Shown: positions 52,371-62,503 of the stretch, piece after piece
Layout: each line of letters begins with the position of its first letter
How positions within the stretch are numbered: position 1 is the first letter of the stretch
Source of the DNA: DAHUYF01 sp035623985
GTDB lineage: Bacteria > Pseudomonadota > Alphaproteobacteria > ATCC43930 > CGMCC-115725
DNA length: 64,000 nt
Assembly: GCA_035623985.1 (NCBI GenBank)
Contig: DASPSJ010000026.1
Location: forward strand, 20,848 to 84,847
Direction of reading: 5' to 3'
Translations under genes and position numbers: made by a program
Notes under the pieces: generated by a model
Told to the model about the DNA's origin: nothing
What the model saw: only the letters and a program-made list of their open reading frames with translations
The model's database searches: none

Positions 52371-52871
52371 ATGGCTGCGCTCCTCGACAAGATCGAGACA
52401 CCGTGCTTGCGCCGGCTCTACGCCTATTGGGACGAACGGCGGCAGGGACGCGAGTTCCCGGCGCGGCGCGACCTCGACCCGCTCGATTTCCGCTATGTGC
52501 TCGGCCATGTCCTGCTGCTCGACGTGCTCGCCGAGCCCTTGCGCTTCCGCTTCCGCTTCCGCTTCCGCCTGCACGGCAGCCTGCTTGCCGAGCGCGCCGG
52601 CTACGACATGACCGGCAAGATGATCGATGAACTCCCCAACCCAGCGAACCGTCAGATGCTGATCGACCGCTGCCGTGCGCTGGTCGAGGGGCGCCAGGCG
52701 GTGGCGGTGATCGACGAGCGCATTCTCGGCCGGCGCCGCTTCGGCTACGAGGCGGTCTGGCTGCCGCTGGCCCAGGACGGGTGCACCATCGACATGCTGA
52801 TGGCTGGGCTCGTCTATCGCGATTCCCGCGACGCTGGCCCGCTTGACTGGCAATCCGAGTCCGACGCCTGA
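52371..52871 (+). CDS. PAS_5-type sensory domain protein
   Basis: A 166-residue protein resembling the PAS_5 family, abundant in Alphaproteobacteria: LRRLYAYWDERRQGREFPARRDLDPLDFRYVLGHVLLLDVL, then GYDMTGKMIDELP. It has no output domain, so it may act as a small protein-interaction sensor. A run of alternating Phe-Arg (LRFRFRFRFRL) in one beta-strand comes from a repeated hexanucleotide. No RBS is obvious before ATG 52371. Confidence 0.75.
   Translation: MAALLDKIETPCLRRLYAYWDERRQGREFPARRDLDPLDFRYVLGHVLLLDVLAEPLRFRFRFRFRLHGSLLAERAGYDMTGKMIDELPNPANRQMLIDRCRALVEGRQAVAVIDERILGRRRFGYEAVWLPLAQDGCTIDMLMAGLVYRDSRDAGPLDWQSESDA
52542..52565 (+). repeat. Four tandem CGCTTC hexamers inside the PAS_5 gene
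   Basis: Four exact copies of CGCTTC encode Arg-Phe repeats in a predicted beta-strand. The unit is a multiple of three, so slippage would change the protein by two residues without a frameshift. Confidence 0.9.
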
Positions 52872-53144
52872 GCGTCGTGCCGGCGGCAAAGCGCCGGAAA
52901 ACAGCGCCCCGGGGATAGGTGCGAGACTTATAGCCTAAATAGAGGCGCGGTGGCACTCTGGCGAAGGTCGTCCGCCGGCGCGCATCGGTGCGGCTGTCGC
53001 GTCGTCGCGGCGCGGCTTATTCTACTAAGAACAACGGGCGAGGCGGGGTGTTCCAGACGCGGCGTTGACGCTGGAGCAGGTTGCGGGCCACGTTTGACAG
53101 GGGGTGGAGGAAACGAATGGAAGGACGTCGGGATCGAGACGGCC

Positions 53145-54413
53145 ATGGATGACCGGCCAAGCGAGCTGAAGGCACCGCCCGCCCGCCCGGTGCGCCCGGA
53201 AGCGGTGCCGGTGACACGCCGCTCGCGTTGGGGCCGGCTCATCTGGCCGCTGCTGGGCATTTTGTTCCTCGCGGCCGTCGCCTGGATCGTCTTCCGCCCG
53301 CACGCGCAGGCGCCGCGGCCGGGGCGCTTCGCGCTGAGCGGGCCGATGCCCGTGGTCGCCGCCACCGCCGTCAAAGGCGACATGCCGGTGACGTTCAATG
53401 CGCTCGGCACGGTGACGCCGCTCGCCACGGTCACGGTGATGACGCAGATCAGCGGCCAGTTGATGTCGGTCGGCTTTCGCGAGGGCCAGGAAGTCAACAA
53501 GGGCGATTTCTTGGCGCAGATCGACCCGCGGCCTTATCAGGCGGCGCTCGATCAGCTCCAGGGCCAGCTACTCAGGGATCAGGCGCTGTTGAAAGGCGCG
53601 CAGATCGACCTCGCCCGCTACCAGAAGCTGGCGGCGCAGAACTCGATCGCGCAGCAGCAGGCGGACGATCAGCTCTACCTCGTCCATCAGTATGAGGGCA
53701 CGGTCAAGTCGGACGAAGCGCAGGTCGAGAACGCGCAACTCAACCTCGCTTATTGCCACATTGTCGCGCCGGTGACCGGCCGCGTCGGGCTGCGGCTCGT
53801 CGACCCCGGCAACTACGTCCAGACCAGCAGTTCCAGCGGCCTCCTCGTCATCACGCAGATGAAGCCGATCTCCGTGATCTTCGTCCTGCCCGAGGACGAT
53901 CTGCCGGCAGTGTTGAAACGCGTCAACGCCGGCGCGAGCCTGCAGGTCACCGCCTTCGACCGCAGCGGCAAGACCAAGATCGCGACGGGAACGCTGAGCA
54001 CGCTCGACAACGAGATCGACCCGACCACGGGCACATTCAAGCTGCGCGCGCTCTTCGACAACGCCGATGAGATGCTGTTCCCCAACCAGTTCGTCAACGT
54101 CGAGCTCCTGCTCGACACCGACAGCGGCGCCACCATCATCCCATCGGCCGCCATCCAGCGCGGCGCGCCGGGCACCTTCGTCTATGTCGTCAAGCCGGAC
54201 GACACGGTGGCGGTGCAAAAGGTGGCGCTGGGACCGAGCGATGCCGAGCGCGTCGCGGTGAAGAGCGGACTCCAGCCGGGCGACAAGGTGGTGATCGACG
54301 GCGCCGACAAGCTGCGCGACGGCGCCAAGGTGACGTTGCCCGCCGCCGCTGCCCACGGGGACGCGGCCGCGCAGCCCGCCCAACAGGGACAACACCGCCG
54401 GAGCGCGCAATGA
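53145..54413 (+). CDS. RND efflux periplasmic adaptor (MdtA/AcrA-like)
   Basis: A 422-residue membrane-fusion protein. An N-terminal membrane anchor (LIWPLLGILFLAAVAWIVF) is followed by the lipoyl halves (GQLMSVGFREGQEVNKGDFLAQIDPRPYQAAL and IVAPVTGRVGLRLVDPGNYV) flanking a coiled-coil hairpin, then the beta-barrel and membrane-proximal domains (GTLSTLDNEIDPTTGTFKLRALF). It resembles MdtA and is followed by two RND permeases, as in mdtABC. ATG 53145 is the only in-frame ATG near the membrane anchor. Confidence 0.93.
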   Translation: MDDRPSELKAPPARPVRPEAVPVTRRSRWGRLIWPLLGILFLAAVAWIVFRPHAQAPRPGRFALSGPMPVVAATAVKGDMPVTFNALGTVTPLATVTVMTQISGQLMSVGFREGQEVNKGDFLAQIDPRPYQAALDQLQGQLLRDQALLKGAQIDLARYQKLAAQNSIAQQQADDQLYLVHQYEGTVKSDEAQVENAQLNLAYCHIVAPVTGRVGLRLVDPGNYVQTSSSSGLLVITQMKPISVIFVLPEDDLPAVLKRVNAGASLQVTAFDRSGKTKIATGTLSTLDNEIDPTTGTFKLRALFDNADEMLFPNQFVNVELLLDTDSGATIIPSAAIQRGAPGTFVYVVKPDDTVAVQKVALGPSDAERVAVKSGLQPGDKVVIDGADKLRDGAKVTLPAAAAHGDAAAQPAQQGQHRRSAQ

Positions 54414-54450
54414 GCCGCGCGCCGGGCGCGGCGCGGGAGAGCGGCGCCCG

Positions 54451-57400
54451 ATGAGTCCGTCGCGCCCGTTCATCCTGCGCCCGGTCGCCACCTCGCTGCT
54501 GATGGTGGCGATCATGCTGGTGGGCATTGTCGGCTTCGACTTCCTGCCGCTCTCGGCTCTGCCGCAGGTCGACTACCCCACCATCCAGGTGCAGACCTTC
54601 TATCCCGGCGCCAGCCCCGACGTGATGACTTCCTCGGTAACCGCGCCGCTCGAGGTCCAGCTCGGCCAGATGCCGGGGCTGAACCAGATGTATTCGCAAA
54701 GCTCGGCGGGCGCGTCGGTGATCACGCTGCAGTTCAGCCTAGACCTCGCGCTGGACGTCGCCGAGCAGGAGGTGCAGGCGGCGATCAACGCGGCCGGGAA
54801 TCTGCTGCCCGCCGACCTGCCGGCGCCGCCGATCTACGCCAAGGTCAATCCCGCCGACGCGCCGATCCTGACGCTCGCCGTCGCCTCCAAGACGGTCCCG
54901 ATCCCCCAGCTCCAGGATCTCGCCGACACGCGGCTGGCGCAGAAGATATCGCAACTACCCGGCGTCGGCCTGGTCAGCGTCAATGCCGGCCAGCGCCCGG
55001 CAGTGCGCATTCAGGCCGACACGCGCAAGCTCGCCGCCTATGGCCTCAACATCGACGATCTCCGCACCACCATCGCCAACGCCAACGTCAATACGCCCAA
55101 GGGTAATTTCGACGGGCCGATGCGCGCCTACACGATCAACGCCAACGACCAGATCCAGAGCGCCGACGATTACGCCAAGCTGGTGATCGCTTACAGGAAC
55201 AACGGGCCGGTGCTGCTGTCGGATGTGGCAAAAGTGGTGAGCGGTCCGGAAAACACCAAGATCGGCTCCTGGATGAACCTGGAGCCGGCGGTGATTCTCA
55301 ACGTGCAGCGCCAGCCCGGCGCCAACGTGATCCAGGTGGTCGACCGCATCCAGGCATTGCTGCCGGGCCTCCGGGAAGCATTGCCGGCGTCGGTGGATGT
55401 GAGCGTGCTGACCGACCGCACCACCACCATCCGCGCCTCGGTGCATGACGTCGAGATCGAGCTGGGGCTCGCCGTGGCGCTGGTGGTGCTGGTGATCTTC
55501 GCCTTTCTGCGCAACGTGCCCGCGACGCTGATCCCGAGCCTTTCGGTGCCGCTGTCCATCGTCGGCACCTTCGCGGCGATGTATCTGCTGGGCTTCAGTC
55601 TCAACAACCTGTCGTTGATGGCGCTGACCATCGCCACCGGCTTCGTCGTCGACGACGCCATCGTCATGATCGAGAACATCGCGCGCTACGTCGAGCAGGG
55701 GCACTCGCGCCTCAAGGCTGCGCTGATGGGCTCGGAGCAGATCGGTTTCACGATCATATCGCTCACGGTTTCGTTGCTGGCGGTGCTGATCCCGCTCCTG
55801 TTCATGGCAGACGTGGTCGGACGCCTCTTCCGTGAATTCGCCGTCACCCTCGCGGTTACCATCCTGATTTCCGCGGCGGTGTCGCTGACGCTGGTGCCGA
55901 TGCTCTGCGCCAAGCTGCTGAAACCGCCCTCGGAGGAAGGCGCTTTCTTCCGCTGGTCCCAGCAATGGTTCGACACCGCGATCGAGCGCTACGGCCGCAT
56001 GCTCGGCTGGGTGCTCGACCATCAGCCGCTGGTGCTGCTCGTCGCCATCGGCACGCTGGCGCTCACCATCTTCCTCTATGTGGTCGTGCCGAAGGGTTTC
56101 TTCCCGGTCCAGGACACGGGTCTCATCCAGGCGATCACGGAAGCCGACCAGTCGGTCTCCTACGACGCCATGGCCGAGCGTCAGCAGGCGTTGGCCGCGG
56201 CGATCCTCGGGGATCCGGACGTCGTAAGTCTCTCCTCCTTCATCGGCGTCGACGGCACCAACCACACGCTCAACAGCGGCCGCTTCCTCATCAACCTGAA
56301 ATCACGCGACGATCGCGATACCAGCGCCAGCGACGTTATCCGCCGGCTGAAGCAGGAGACGGCGCAGGTCTCCGGCATCGCGCTCTACATGCAGCCGGTG
56401 CAGGATCTCACCATCGACGCCACGGTAAGCCGCACGCAATATCAGTTCGTGCTCGAGGACAGCAATCCGGCGGAGCTTGCCGCCTGGGTTCCGAAACTCA
56501 CCGACAAGCTCGCCGAAATTCCGGCACTCGAAGACATCGCCAGCGACGTCGAGGCGCACGGGCTTTCGACCTACATCGCCATCGACCGCGATACGGCCGC
56601 CCGCTTCGGCATCACTCCCGCCACCGTCGACAACGCGCTCTACGACGCCTTCGCCCAGCGCATCGTCTCGACCATCTTCACCCAGTCGAACCAGTACCGC
56701 GTCATCCTCGAAGCCGATCCGCAGCAGCAGCGCACGCTCGACACGCTGAATTCGATCTACCTCCCGTCCTCGCTGTCGACCAGCGGCCAGGTGCCGCTTT
56801 CGGCCATCGCCCATTTCGTCGAGCAGGATGCGCCGCTGCAGATCAACCACCTCGGCCAGTTCCCCTCGGCGACGGTCTCCTTCAACCTCGCGCCGGACGC
56901 CTCGCTCGGCGAAGCGGTCGATGCGATCCGCGCCGCCGAGAAGGAGATCGGCCTGCCGCCGAGCATCTTCACCACCTTCGAGGGCGCGGCGCTCGCCTTC
57001 CAGGCTTCGCTCAGGAACGAGCTGCTGCTCATCCTCGCCGCCATCGTCGCCGTCTACATCGTGCTGGGCGTGCTCTACGAGAGCTACATCCATCCCGTGA
57101 CGATTCTCTCGACCCTGCCGTCCGCGGGCATCGGCGCGCTGTGGGCGCTGATTCTCGACGGCAGCGATCTCGGCGTCATCGGCATCATCGGCATCGTGCT
57201 GCTGATCGGCATCGTCAAGAAGAACGCGATCATGATGATCGACTTCGCGCTCGAGGCCGAGCGCGAGCAGGGCAAGTCGCCGCGCGAGGCGATCTTCCAG
57301 GCGTCGCTGCTGCGCTTTCGCCCGATCATGATGACGACGCTTGCGGCGCTGTTCGGCGCCTTGCCGCTGATGCTCGGCACCGGCACCGGCGCGGAGCTGC

Positions 57401-57546
57401 GCCACCCGCTCGGCATCACCATCGTCGGCGGCCTTATCGTCAGCCAGATGCTGACGCTCTTCACCACGCCGGTGATCTATCTCGCCTTCGAGCGCCTGGC
57501 GCGGCGCTTCCGCGGCGCCAAGCCGGCGGAGAGCCCGGCCGAATGA
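54451..57546 (+). CDS. RND multidrug efflux permease (MdtB-like)
   Basis: A 1031-residue RND transporter with the usual twelve helices and two large periplasmic loops. Motifs include FDFLPLSALPQVDYPTIQVQTFYPGASP near the N-terminus, the helix-4 ATGFVVDDAIVMIENI (charged DD pair) and the C-terminal GIVLLIGIVKKNAIMMIDFAL with VSQMLTLFTTPVIYLAFERL. In E. coli MdtB and MdtC form a heterotrimer; the next gene encodes the partner, its start overlapping this stop. Confidence 0.94.
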   Translation: MSPSRPFILRPVATSLLMVAIMLVGIVGFDFLPLSALPQVDYPTIQVQTFYPGASPDVMTSSVTAPLEVQLGQMPGLNQMYSQSSAGASVITLQFSLDLALDVAEQEVQAAINAAGNLLPADLPAPPIYAKVNPADAPILTLAVASKTVPIPQLQDLADTRLAQKISQLPGVGLVSVNAGQRPAVRIQADTRKLAAYGLNIDDLRTTIANANVNTPKGNFDGPMRAYTINANDQIQSADDYAKLVIAYRNNGPVLLSDVAKVVSGPENTKIGSWMNLEPAVILNVQRQPGANVIQVVDRIQALLPGLREALPASVDVSVLTDRTTTIRASVHDVEIELGLAVALVVLVIFAFLRNVPATLIPSLSVPLSIVGTFAAMYLLGFSLNNLSLMALTIATGFVVDDAIVMIENIARYVEQGHSRLKAALMGSEQIGFTIISLTVSLLAVLIPLLFMADVVGRLFREFAVTLAVTILISAAVSLTLVPMLCAKLLKPPSEEGAFFRWSQQWFDTAIERYGRMLGWVLDHQPLVLLVAIGTLALTIFLYVVVPKGFFPVQDTGLIQAITEADQSVSYDAMAERQQALAAAILGDPDVVSLSSFIGVDGTNHTLNSGRFLINLKSRDDRDTSASDVIRRLKQETAQVSGIALYMQPVQDLTIDATVSRTQYQFVLEDSNPAELAAWVPKLTDKLAEIPALEDIASDVEAHGLSTYIAIDRDTAARFGITPATVDNALYDAFAQRIVSTIFTQSNQYRVILEADPQQQRTLDTLNSIYLPSSLSTSGQVPLSAIAHFVEQDAPLQINHLGQFPSATVSFNLAPDASLGEAVDAIRAAEKEIGLPPSIFTTFEGAALAFQASLRNELLLILAAIVAVYIVLGVLYESYIHPVTILSTLPSAGIGALWALILDGSDLGVIGIIGIVLLIGIVKKNAIMMIDFALEAEREQGKSPREAIFQASLLRFRPIMMTTLAALFGALPLMLGTGTGAELRHPLGITIVGGLIVSQMLTLFTTPVIYLAFERLARRFRGAKPAESPAE

Positions 57547-60500
57547 ATCCGTCCGAAGCTTTCATCCGACGGCCGGTAGCCACCACGCTGCTCACGCTCG
57601 GCCTGGCCCTGGCCGGCGCCAGCGCTTTCATGCTGCTGCCGGTCTCGCCGCTGCCGCAGGTCGATTTTCCGACGATCTCGGTCTCGGCGTCGCTGCCCGG
57701 CGCCAGCCCCGAGACGGTGGCGACCAGCGTCGCGACGCCGCTGGAGCGTCATCTCGGCCAGATCGCGGACGTCACCGAGATGACTTCGTCAAGCTCGGTG
57801 GGCCAGGCGCAGATCACGCTGCAATTCGGCCTCGACCGCGACATCAACGGCGCCGCGCGCGACGTGCAGGCGGCGATCAACGCGGCGCGCGTCGACTTGC
57901 CGGCGAGCCTCCGCAGCAACCCCACCTACAGGAAAGTCAACCCGGCCGATTCGCCGGTGCTGATCCTGGCGCTCACCTCCGACACGCTGAGCCCCGGCCA
58001 GCTTTACGATTCCGCCGCCACCGTGCTCCAGCAGAAGCTGTCGCAGATCTCGGGCATCGGCCAGGTCACCATCGGCGGCAGCTCGCTGCCGGCGGTGCGC
58101 GCCGAGCTCAATCCCCACGCCCTCTTCCACTACGGCATCGGCCTCGAGGACGTGCGCGCCGGCCTCAACGCGGCCAACGCGCATAGCCCCAAGGGCGTGA
58201 TCGAGGATGATCGGCAGCGCTGGCAGATCTACACCAACGACCAAGCGAGCATCGCCGATCAGTACCGGTCGCTGGTGATCGCCTATCGCAACGGCGCGGC
58301 GGTGCGACTTTCGGACGTCGCCGACGTCGTCGATTCCGTCGAGGATCTCCGCAACGGCGGTATCTCCAACGGCAAGCCCGCGGTACTGCTGGTGCTCTAC
58401 CGCCAGCCCGGCGCCAACATCATCGATACGGTGGACCGTGTCTACGAGTTGCTGCCGCAGCTCAGGGCCTCGATCCCGAGCGCCATCGACATCACGCCGG
58501 TATTGGACCGCACGACGACGATCCGCGCCTCGCTGCACGACATCGAGCGCACGCTCTTCATCGCGACCATGCTGGTCATAGGCGTGGTGTTCGCGTTCCT
58601 GCGCAACGGCCGTTCGGCGATCATTCCGAGCGTCGCAGTGCCGGCCTCGCTGCTGGGCACCTTCGGCATCATGTACCTGCTGGACTACAGCCTGGACAAT
58701 TTGTCGCTGATGGCGCTCACGGTCGCGACCGGCTTCGTCGTCGACGACGCCATCGTCGTGCTCGAGAACATCACCCGCCACATCGAGGCCGGCATGCCGC
58801 GCTTCCAGGCGGCGCTGCTCGGCGCGCGCGAGGTCGGATTCACCGTGCTGTCGATGAGCACGTCGTTGGTGGCGGTGTTCATCCCGATCCTGCTGATGGG
58901 CGGCATCGTCGGGCGCTACTTCCGCGAGTTCGCCATGACGCTGTCGATCGCCATCGCCGTGTCGCTGGCGATCTCGCTGACGACGACGCCGATGATGTGC
59001 GCCTACATCGTCAAATACCGCCCGGAGGCCGAGCGGGGCCGGCTCTACCGCTGGAGCGAGCGCGCCTTCGACGCGCTGCTGGCCGCCTACGACCGCTCGC
59101 TGCGCTGGTCGCTCAGGCACGCGCGGCTGATGATGCTGATTCTTCTCGGCGTGCTCGCCCTCAACGTCTATCTCTTCTACATCGTGCCGAAGGGCTTCTT
59201 CCCGCAGCAAGACACGGGCCGGCTCATCGGCGGCATCCAGGCCGACCAGAGCATTTCCTTCCAGCTCATGCGCCGGAAGCTGCAGCAGTTCATCTCGATC
59301 ATCGAGCACGATTCCGCCGTCGAAACCGTGGTCGGCTTCACCGGCGGGCGGCAGACAAATTCCGGCTTCGTCTTCGTCACGCTGAAGCCGCTCTCCGAGC
59401 GCACGCTCTCCGCCGATCTGGTCATGGCGAGGCTGCGCCGCGAGATGTCGAGCGTGGCCGGGGCGACGCTCTTTCTGCAAGCGGCCCAGGACATTCGCGT
59501 CGGCGGGCGGGCGAGCAACGCGCTCTATCAATACACGCTGCAGGGCGATGAACTTGCCGAGCTTTACGCCTGGGCGCCCAAGATCGCCGAGGCCCTGCAG
59601 CATGAGCCGGATCTCACAGACGTCAATTCCGACCAGCAGCAGAACGGGCTGGAGACCGACCTCGTCGTCGACCGCGGCACCGCGGCGCGGCTCGGCATCA
59701 CCGCGGCCGCCATCGACAACACGCTTTACGACGCCTTCGGCCAGCGCCAGGTATCGACGATCTATGCCGCGCTCAACCAGTATCACGTGATCATGGAGGT
59801 GGCGCCGCAATACTGGCAGAGCCCGGAAACGCTGAAGGACCTCTTCGTCAGCACGGCGGGCGGCTCCGTTGCCGGCACGCAGGCGACCCAGGCGGTGATC
59901 GGCACGGTATCGGCGGCGAAAAACTCGGCCACCAGCAGCCAGAACGCCACCGCGGCACAGATCGCCGCCAACGTCGAGCGCAACCTCCTCGCCAACCAGA
60001 TCGGCGCCACCGGCCACGGCAGCGCCGGCGCCTCGACCGGCGCCGCGGTCACGACCAACGCCGAGACCATGGTGCCGCTCGCCGCCTTCACCCATTACGG
60101 GCCGGGGACGACGCCGATCGCGGTCAACCACCAAGGGCCCTTCGTCGCCACCACCATCTCGTTCAACCTGGCGCCGGGCAAATCGCTGAGCGACGCCGCC
60201 GCGGCGGTCAACCGGGTGATGAACGAGCTCAAGGTGCCGATCACCATCCATGGCAGCTTCCAGGGCACCGCGCGCGTCTACGAGCAGTCGCTCGCCAACG
60301 AGCCGATCCTGGTGCTGGCGGCGCTGCTCGCGATCTATATCGTTCTCGGCGTCCTCTACGAGAGCTACGTCCATCCCATCACCATTCTCTCGACGCTGCC
60401 CTCGGCCGGATTGGGCGCGGTGCTGGCGCTGATGGCGCTCAACACGGAGTTCAGCATCATCGCGCTGATCGGCGTCATTCTGCTGATCGGCATCGTCAAG

Positions 60501-60851
60501 AAGAACGCCATCATGATGATCGATTTCGCGCTCGACGCCGAGCGCAGCCAGCATCTCACCTCGGACGAGGCCATCTATCAAGCCTGCCTCCTGCGCTTCC
60601 GACCGATCATGATGACGACCATGGCGGCGCTGCTGGGCGCCCTGCCGCTGGCGCTCGGCAGCGGCGATGGCGCGGAGCTGCGCCAGCCGCTCGGCATCTC
60701 CATCGTCGGCGGGTTGATCGTGAGCCAAATGCTGACCCTCTATACGACGCCGGTGATCTATCTCTATCTCGATCGCTTCCGCCTGTGGGCCCGCGGCAGG
60801 CAGAGCGGCGCCGATCTCGCCGACGGTGCCGTGACGGAGCCCGGGGAATGA
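57543..60851 (+). CDS. RND multidrug efflux permease (MdtC-like) with an insertion
   Basis: An 1102-residue RND permease, about 70 residues longer than MdtC. It has MLLPVSPLPQVDFPTISVSASLPGASP, ATGFVVDDAIVVLENI and GVILLIGIVKKNAIMMIDFAL. The additional length sits in the second periplasmic loop (about residues 775-842; Ala, Ser, Thr, Gln-rich) just before MVPLAAF. ATG 57543 overlaps the previous stop. It probably forms a heterocomplex with the MdtB-like protein. Confidence 0.93.
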   Translation: MNPSEAFIRRPVATTLLTLGLALAGASAFMLLPVSPLPQVDFPTISVSASLPGASPETVATSVATPLERHLGQIADVTEMTSSSSVGQAQITLQFGLDRDINGAARDVQAAINAARVDLPASLRSNPTYRKVNPADSPVLILALTSDTLSPGQLYDSAATVLQQKLSQISGIGQVTIGGSSLPAVRAELNPHALFHYGIGLEDVRAGLNAANAHSPKGVIEDDRQRWQIYTNDQASIADQYRSLVIAYRNGAAVRLSDVADVVDSVEDLRNGGISNGKPAVLLVLYRQPGANIIDTVDRVYELLPQLRASIPSAIDITPVLDRTTTIRASLHDIERTLFIATMLVIGVVFAFLRNGRSAIIPSVAVPASLLGTFGIMYLLDYSLDNLSLMALTVATGFVVDDAIVVLENITRHIEAGMPRFQAALLGAREVGFTVLSMSTSLVAVFIPILLMGGIVGRYFREFAMTLSIAIAVSLAISLTTTPMMCAYIVKYRPEAERGRLYRWSERAFDALLAAYDRSLRWSLRHARLMMLILLGVLALNVYLFYIVPKGFFPQQDTGRLIGGIQADQSISFQLMRRKLQQFISIIEHDSAVETVVGFTGGRQTNSGFVFVTLKPLSERTLSADLVMARLRREMSSVAGATLFLQAAQDIRVGGRASNALYQYTLQGDELAELYAWAPKIAEALQHEPDLTDVNSDQQQNGLETDLVVDRGTAARLGITAAAIDNTLYDAFGQRQVSTIYAALNQYHVIMEVAPQYWQSPETLKDLFVSTAGGSVAGTQATQAVIGTVSAAKNSATSSQNATAAQIAANVERNLLANQIGATGHGSAGASTGAAVTTNAETMVPLAAFTHYGPGTTPIAVNHQGPFVATTISFNLAPGKSLSDAAAAVNRVMNELKVPITIHGSFQGTARVYEQSLANEPILVLAALLAIYIVLGVLYESYVHPITILSTLPSAGLGAVLALMALNTEFSIIALIGVILLIGIVKKNAIMMIDFALDAERSQHLTSDEAIYQACLLRFRPIMMTTMAALLGALPLALGSGDGAELRQPLGISIVGGLIVSQMLTLYTTPVIYLYLDRFRLWARGRQSGADLADGAVTEPGE

Positions 60852-62356
60852 GCAAGACCTTCGCCTTGGCCGCGCTGGCGCTGCTGGCCGGCTGCATGGT
60901 CGGCCCCGACTACAAACGTCCGGAAGCGCCGGCACCGGCGGACTACAAGGAGGACGGCTGGAAGCCCGCCGAGCCCAAGGACACGACGCGCCGCGGCGAG
61001 TGGTGGTCGATCTACGAGGATCCCGTGCTCGATGGGCTGGAGAAGCAGATCGACATTTCCAACCAGAATCTGAAATCCGCCGAGGCCGCTTATGATGAGG
61101 CCCGCGCCGTGGTCGCCGAAGGCGAAGCGGGACTTTTCCCGACGCTGTCGCTCACCGGCTCGGGCACGCGCTCGGGCCAGGGCAGCAACAATAGGTTGCC
61201 GGGAGCCTCCAGCGGCGCGAGCGCGAGCAGCATTGCTCTTTCCGGCAACGCGAGCTGGGATCTCGATCTCTGGGGCCGGATCCGCCGCACCATCGAGAGC
61301 GACGTCGCCAACGCCCAGGCCAGCGCCGCCGATCTCGCCAATGCACGGCTCTCGGCGCAGGGCCAGCTCGCCGCCCTCTATTTCGAGCTGCGCGCCGCCG
61401 ACGCGTTGCAGAAGCTGCTGTACGAGGCCGTCGACGCCTTCTCGCAATCGCTGCAGATCGTGCGCAACCAGCGTGCAGCGGGGACCGCGGCGGATACCGA
61501 CGTCGTCACCGCCGAGACCCAGGTCGAGCAAACCCGCGCACAGGCGATCGCCGAAGGGGTGCAGCGCGCGCAGTTTGAGCATGCCATCGCCGCGCTGATC
61601 GGCAAGCCGCCAGCCGAGCTCTCGATCGCGCCGGCGCCGCTGACGATGGCGGTGCCGACGCCGCCGGCCGAGCTGCCTTCGGCGTTGCTCGAACGCCGCC
61701 CCGACATCGCCGCGGCCGAGCGGCTGATAGCCTCGGCCAATGCGCAGATCGGCGTCGTGATCGCCGGCTATTACCCCGACGTGACGTTGTCGGGCTCCTA
61801 CGGCTATGCCAGCTCCGGCCTCGGCAAGCTGCTGCGCGCCGCGAGCAGCCTGTGGTCGGTAGGGGGTCAATTCGTCGAGCCCGTGTTCAACGCCGGGCTG
61901 ACCGCGGCGCAGGTGGATGCAGCCAAGGCAGCTTATGCCCAGGCCGTCGCCAATTACCGCCAGACCGTGCTCACCGGCTTCCAGCAGGTGGAGGACGAGC
62001 TGGCGGCGCTGCGCATCCTGGCGCAGCAGCAGGCCGTCGAAGACAATACCGTGCGGCTCGCGCGCGAGGCCGAGCGGCTCACCCTGAACCAGTACCAGCA
62101 GGGCACGGTCGCCTATACCGCGGTTGTCGTCGCCGAGGCGACGCGGCTTACCAACGAAGAGACCGCGCTCGGCATCCTGCAGAGCCGGCTGGTCGCCAGC
62201 GTGGCGCTGATCCAGGCGCTGGGCGGCGGCTGGAGCGCCAGCGACCTTCCGGATGAACGGCAGGTGAAGGCGGATGACCCGCCGAGACCAAACGGCACGA
62301 CGAAATCAGGCGATCTTGGGCCGAGCCGGGGCATTGCTCCCGCCGCGCAGGAATAG
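60848..62356 (+). CDS. Outer-membrane efflux lipoprotein (NodT/OprM-like, TolC family)
   Basis: A 502-residue outer-membrane factor. A lipoprotein signal ends at LLAGC, followed by MVGPDYKRPEAP, the usual start of the NodT family. Two repeated helical halves carry motifs such as LDLWGRIRRTIESDVANAQAS and RRPDIAAAERLIASANAQIGV. ATG 60848 overlaps the MdtC-like stop. It completes a tripartite pump with the adaptor and permeases. Confidence 0.94.
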   Translation: MSKTFALAALALLAGCMVGPDYKRPEAPAPADYKEDGWKPAEPKDTTRRGEWWSIYEDPVLDGLEKQIDISNQNLKSAEAAYDEARAVVAEGEAGLFPTLSLTGSGTRSGQGSNNRLPGASSGASASSIALSGNASWDLDLWGRIRRTIESDVANAQASAADLANARLSAQGQLAALYFELRAADALQKLLYEAVDAFSQSLQIVRNQRAAGTAADTDVVTAETQVEQTRAQAIAEGVQRAQFEHAIAALIGKPPAELSIAPAPLTMAVPTPPAELPSALLERRPDIAAAERLIASANAQIGVVIAGYYPDVTLSGSYGYASSGLGKLLRAASSLWSVGGQFVEPVFNAGLTAAQVDAAKAAYAQAVANYRQTVLTGFQQVEDELAALRILAQQQAVEDNTVRLAREAERLTLNQYQQGTVAYTAVVVAEATRLTNEETALGILQSRLVASVALIQALGGGWSASDLPDERQVKADDPPRPNGTTKSGDLGPSRGIAPAAQE

Positions 62357-62503
62357 TTTTCCAGGCGTCAACTTCCCTCTTTGATAGTTAGCCGCCATCC
62401 GATATGACTTTTCCGTTCCTATGGAATGGGAAAGTTATATTAACCTTGAAATTAGTTTGGAAAATGCCAACTTATCCGTACTTGAAGTACGTGAAAGTTA
62501 GAA
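62357..62503. promoter_or_regulatory. AT-rich promoter region of the HipA-like gene with inverted repeats
   Basis: 147 bp of clearly lower GC than the surroundings. The 15-bp palindrome CGTACTT-G-AAGTACG (62477-62491) lies 12 bp before the ATG, and a looser inverted repeat (ACTTTTCC with GGAAAGT flanking TTCCTATGGAA) lies about 50 bp further upstream. Such repeats suit autoregulation, but no HipB gene is visible on this side. Confidence 0.5.

Noticed and set aside
55965..60935. Giant frames on both strands over the RND genes
   Set aside because: The plus frame joins a shadow of the MdtB-like gene to the MdtC-like gene (true start 57543); the minus frame is antisense with no motifs.
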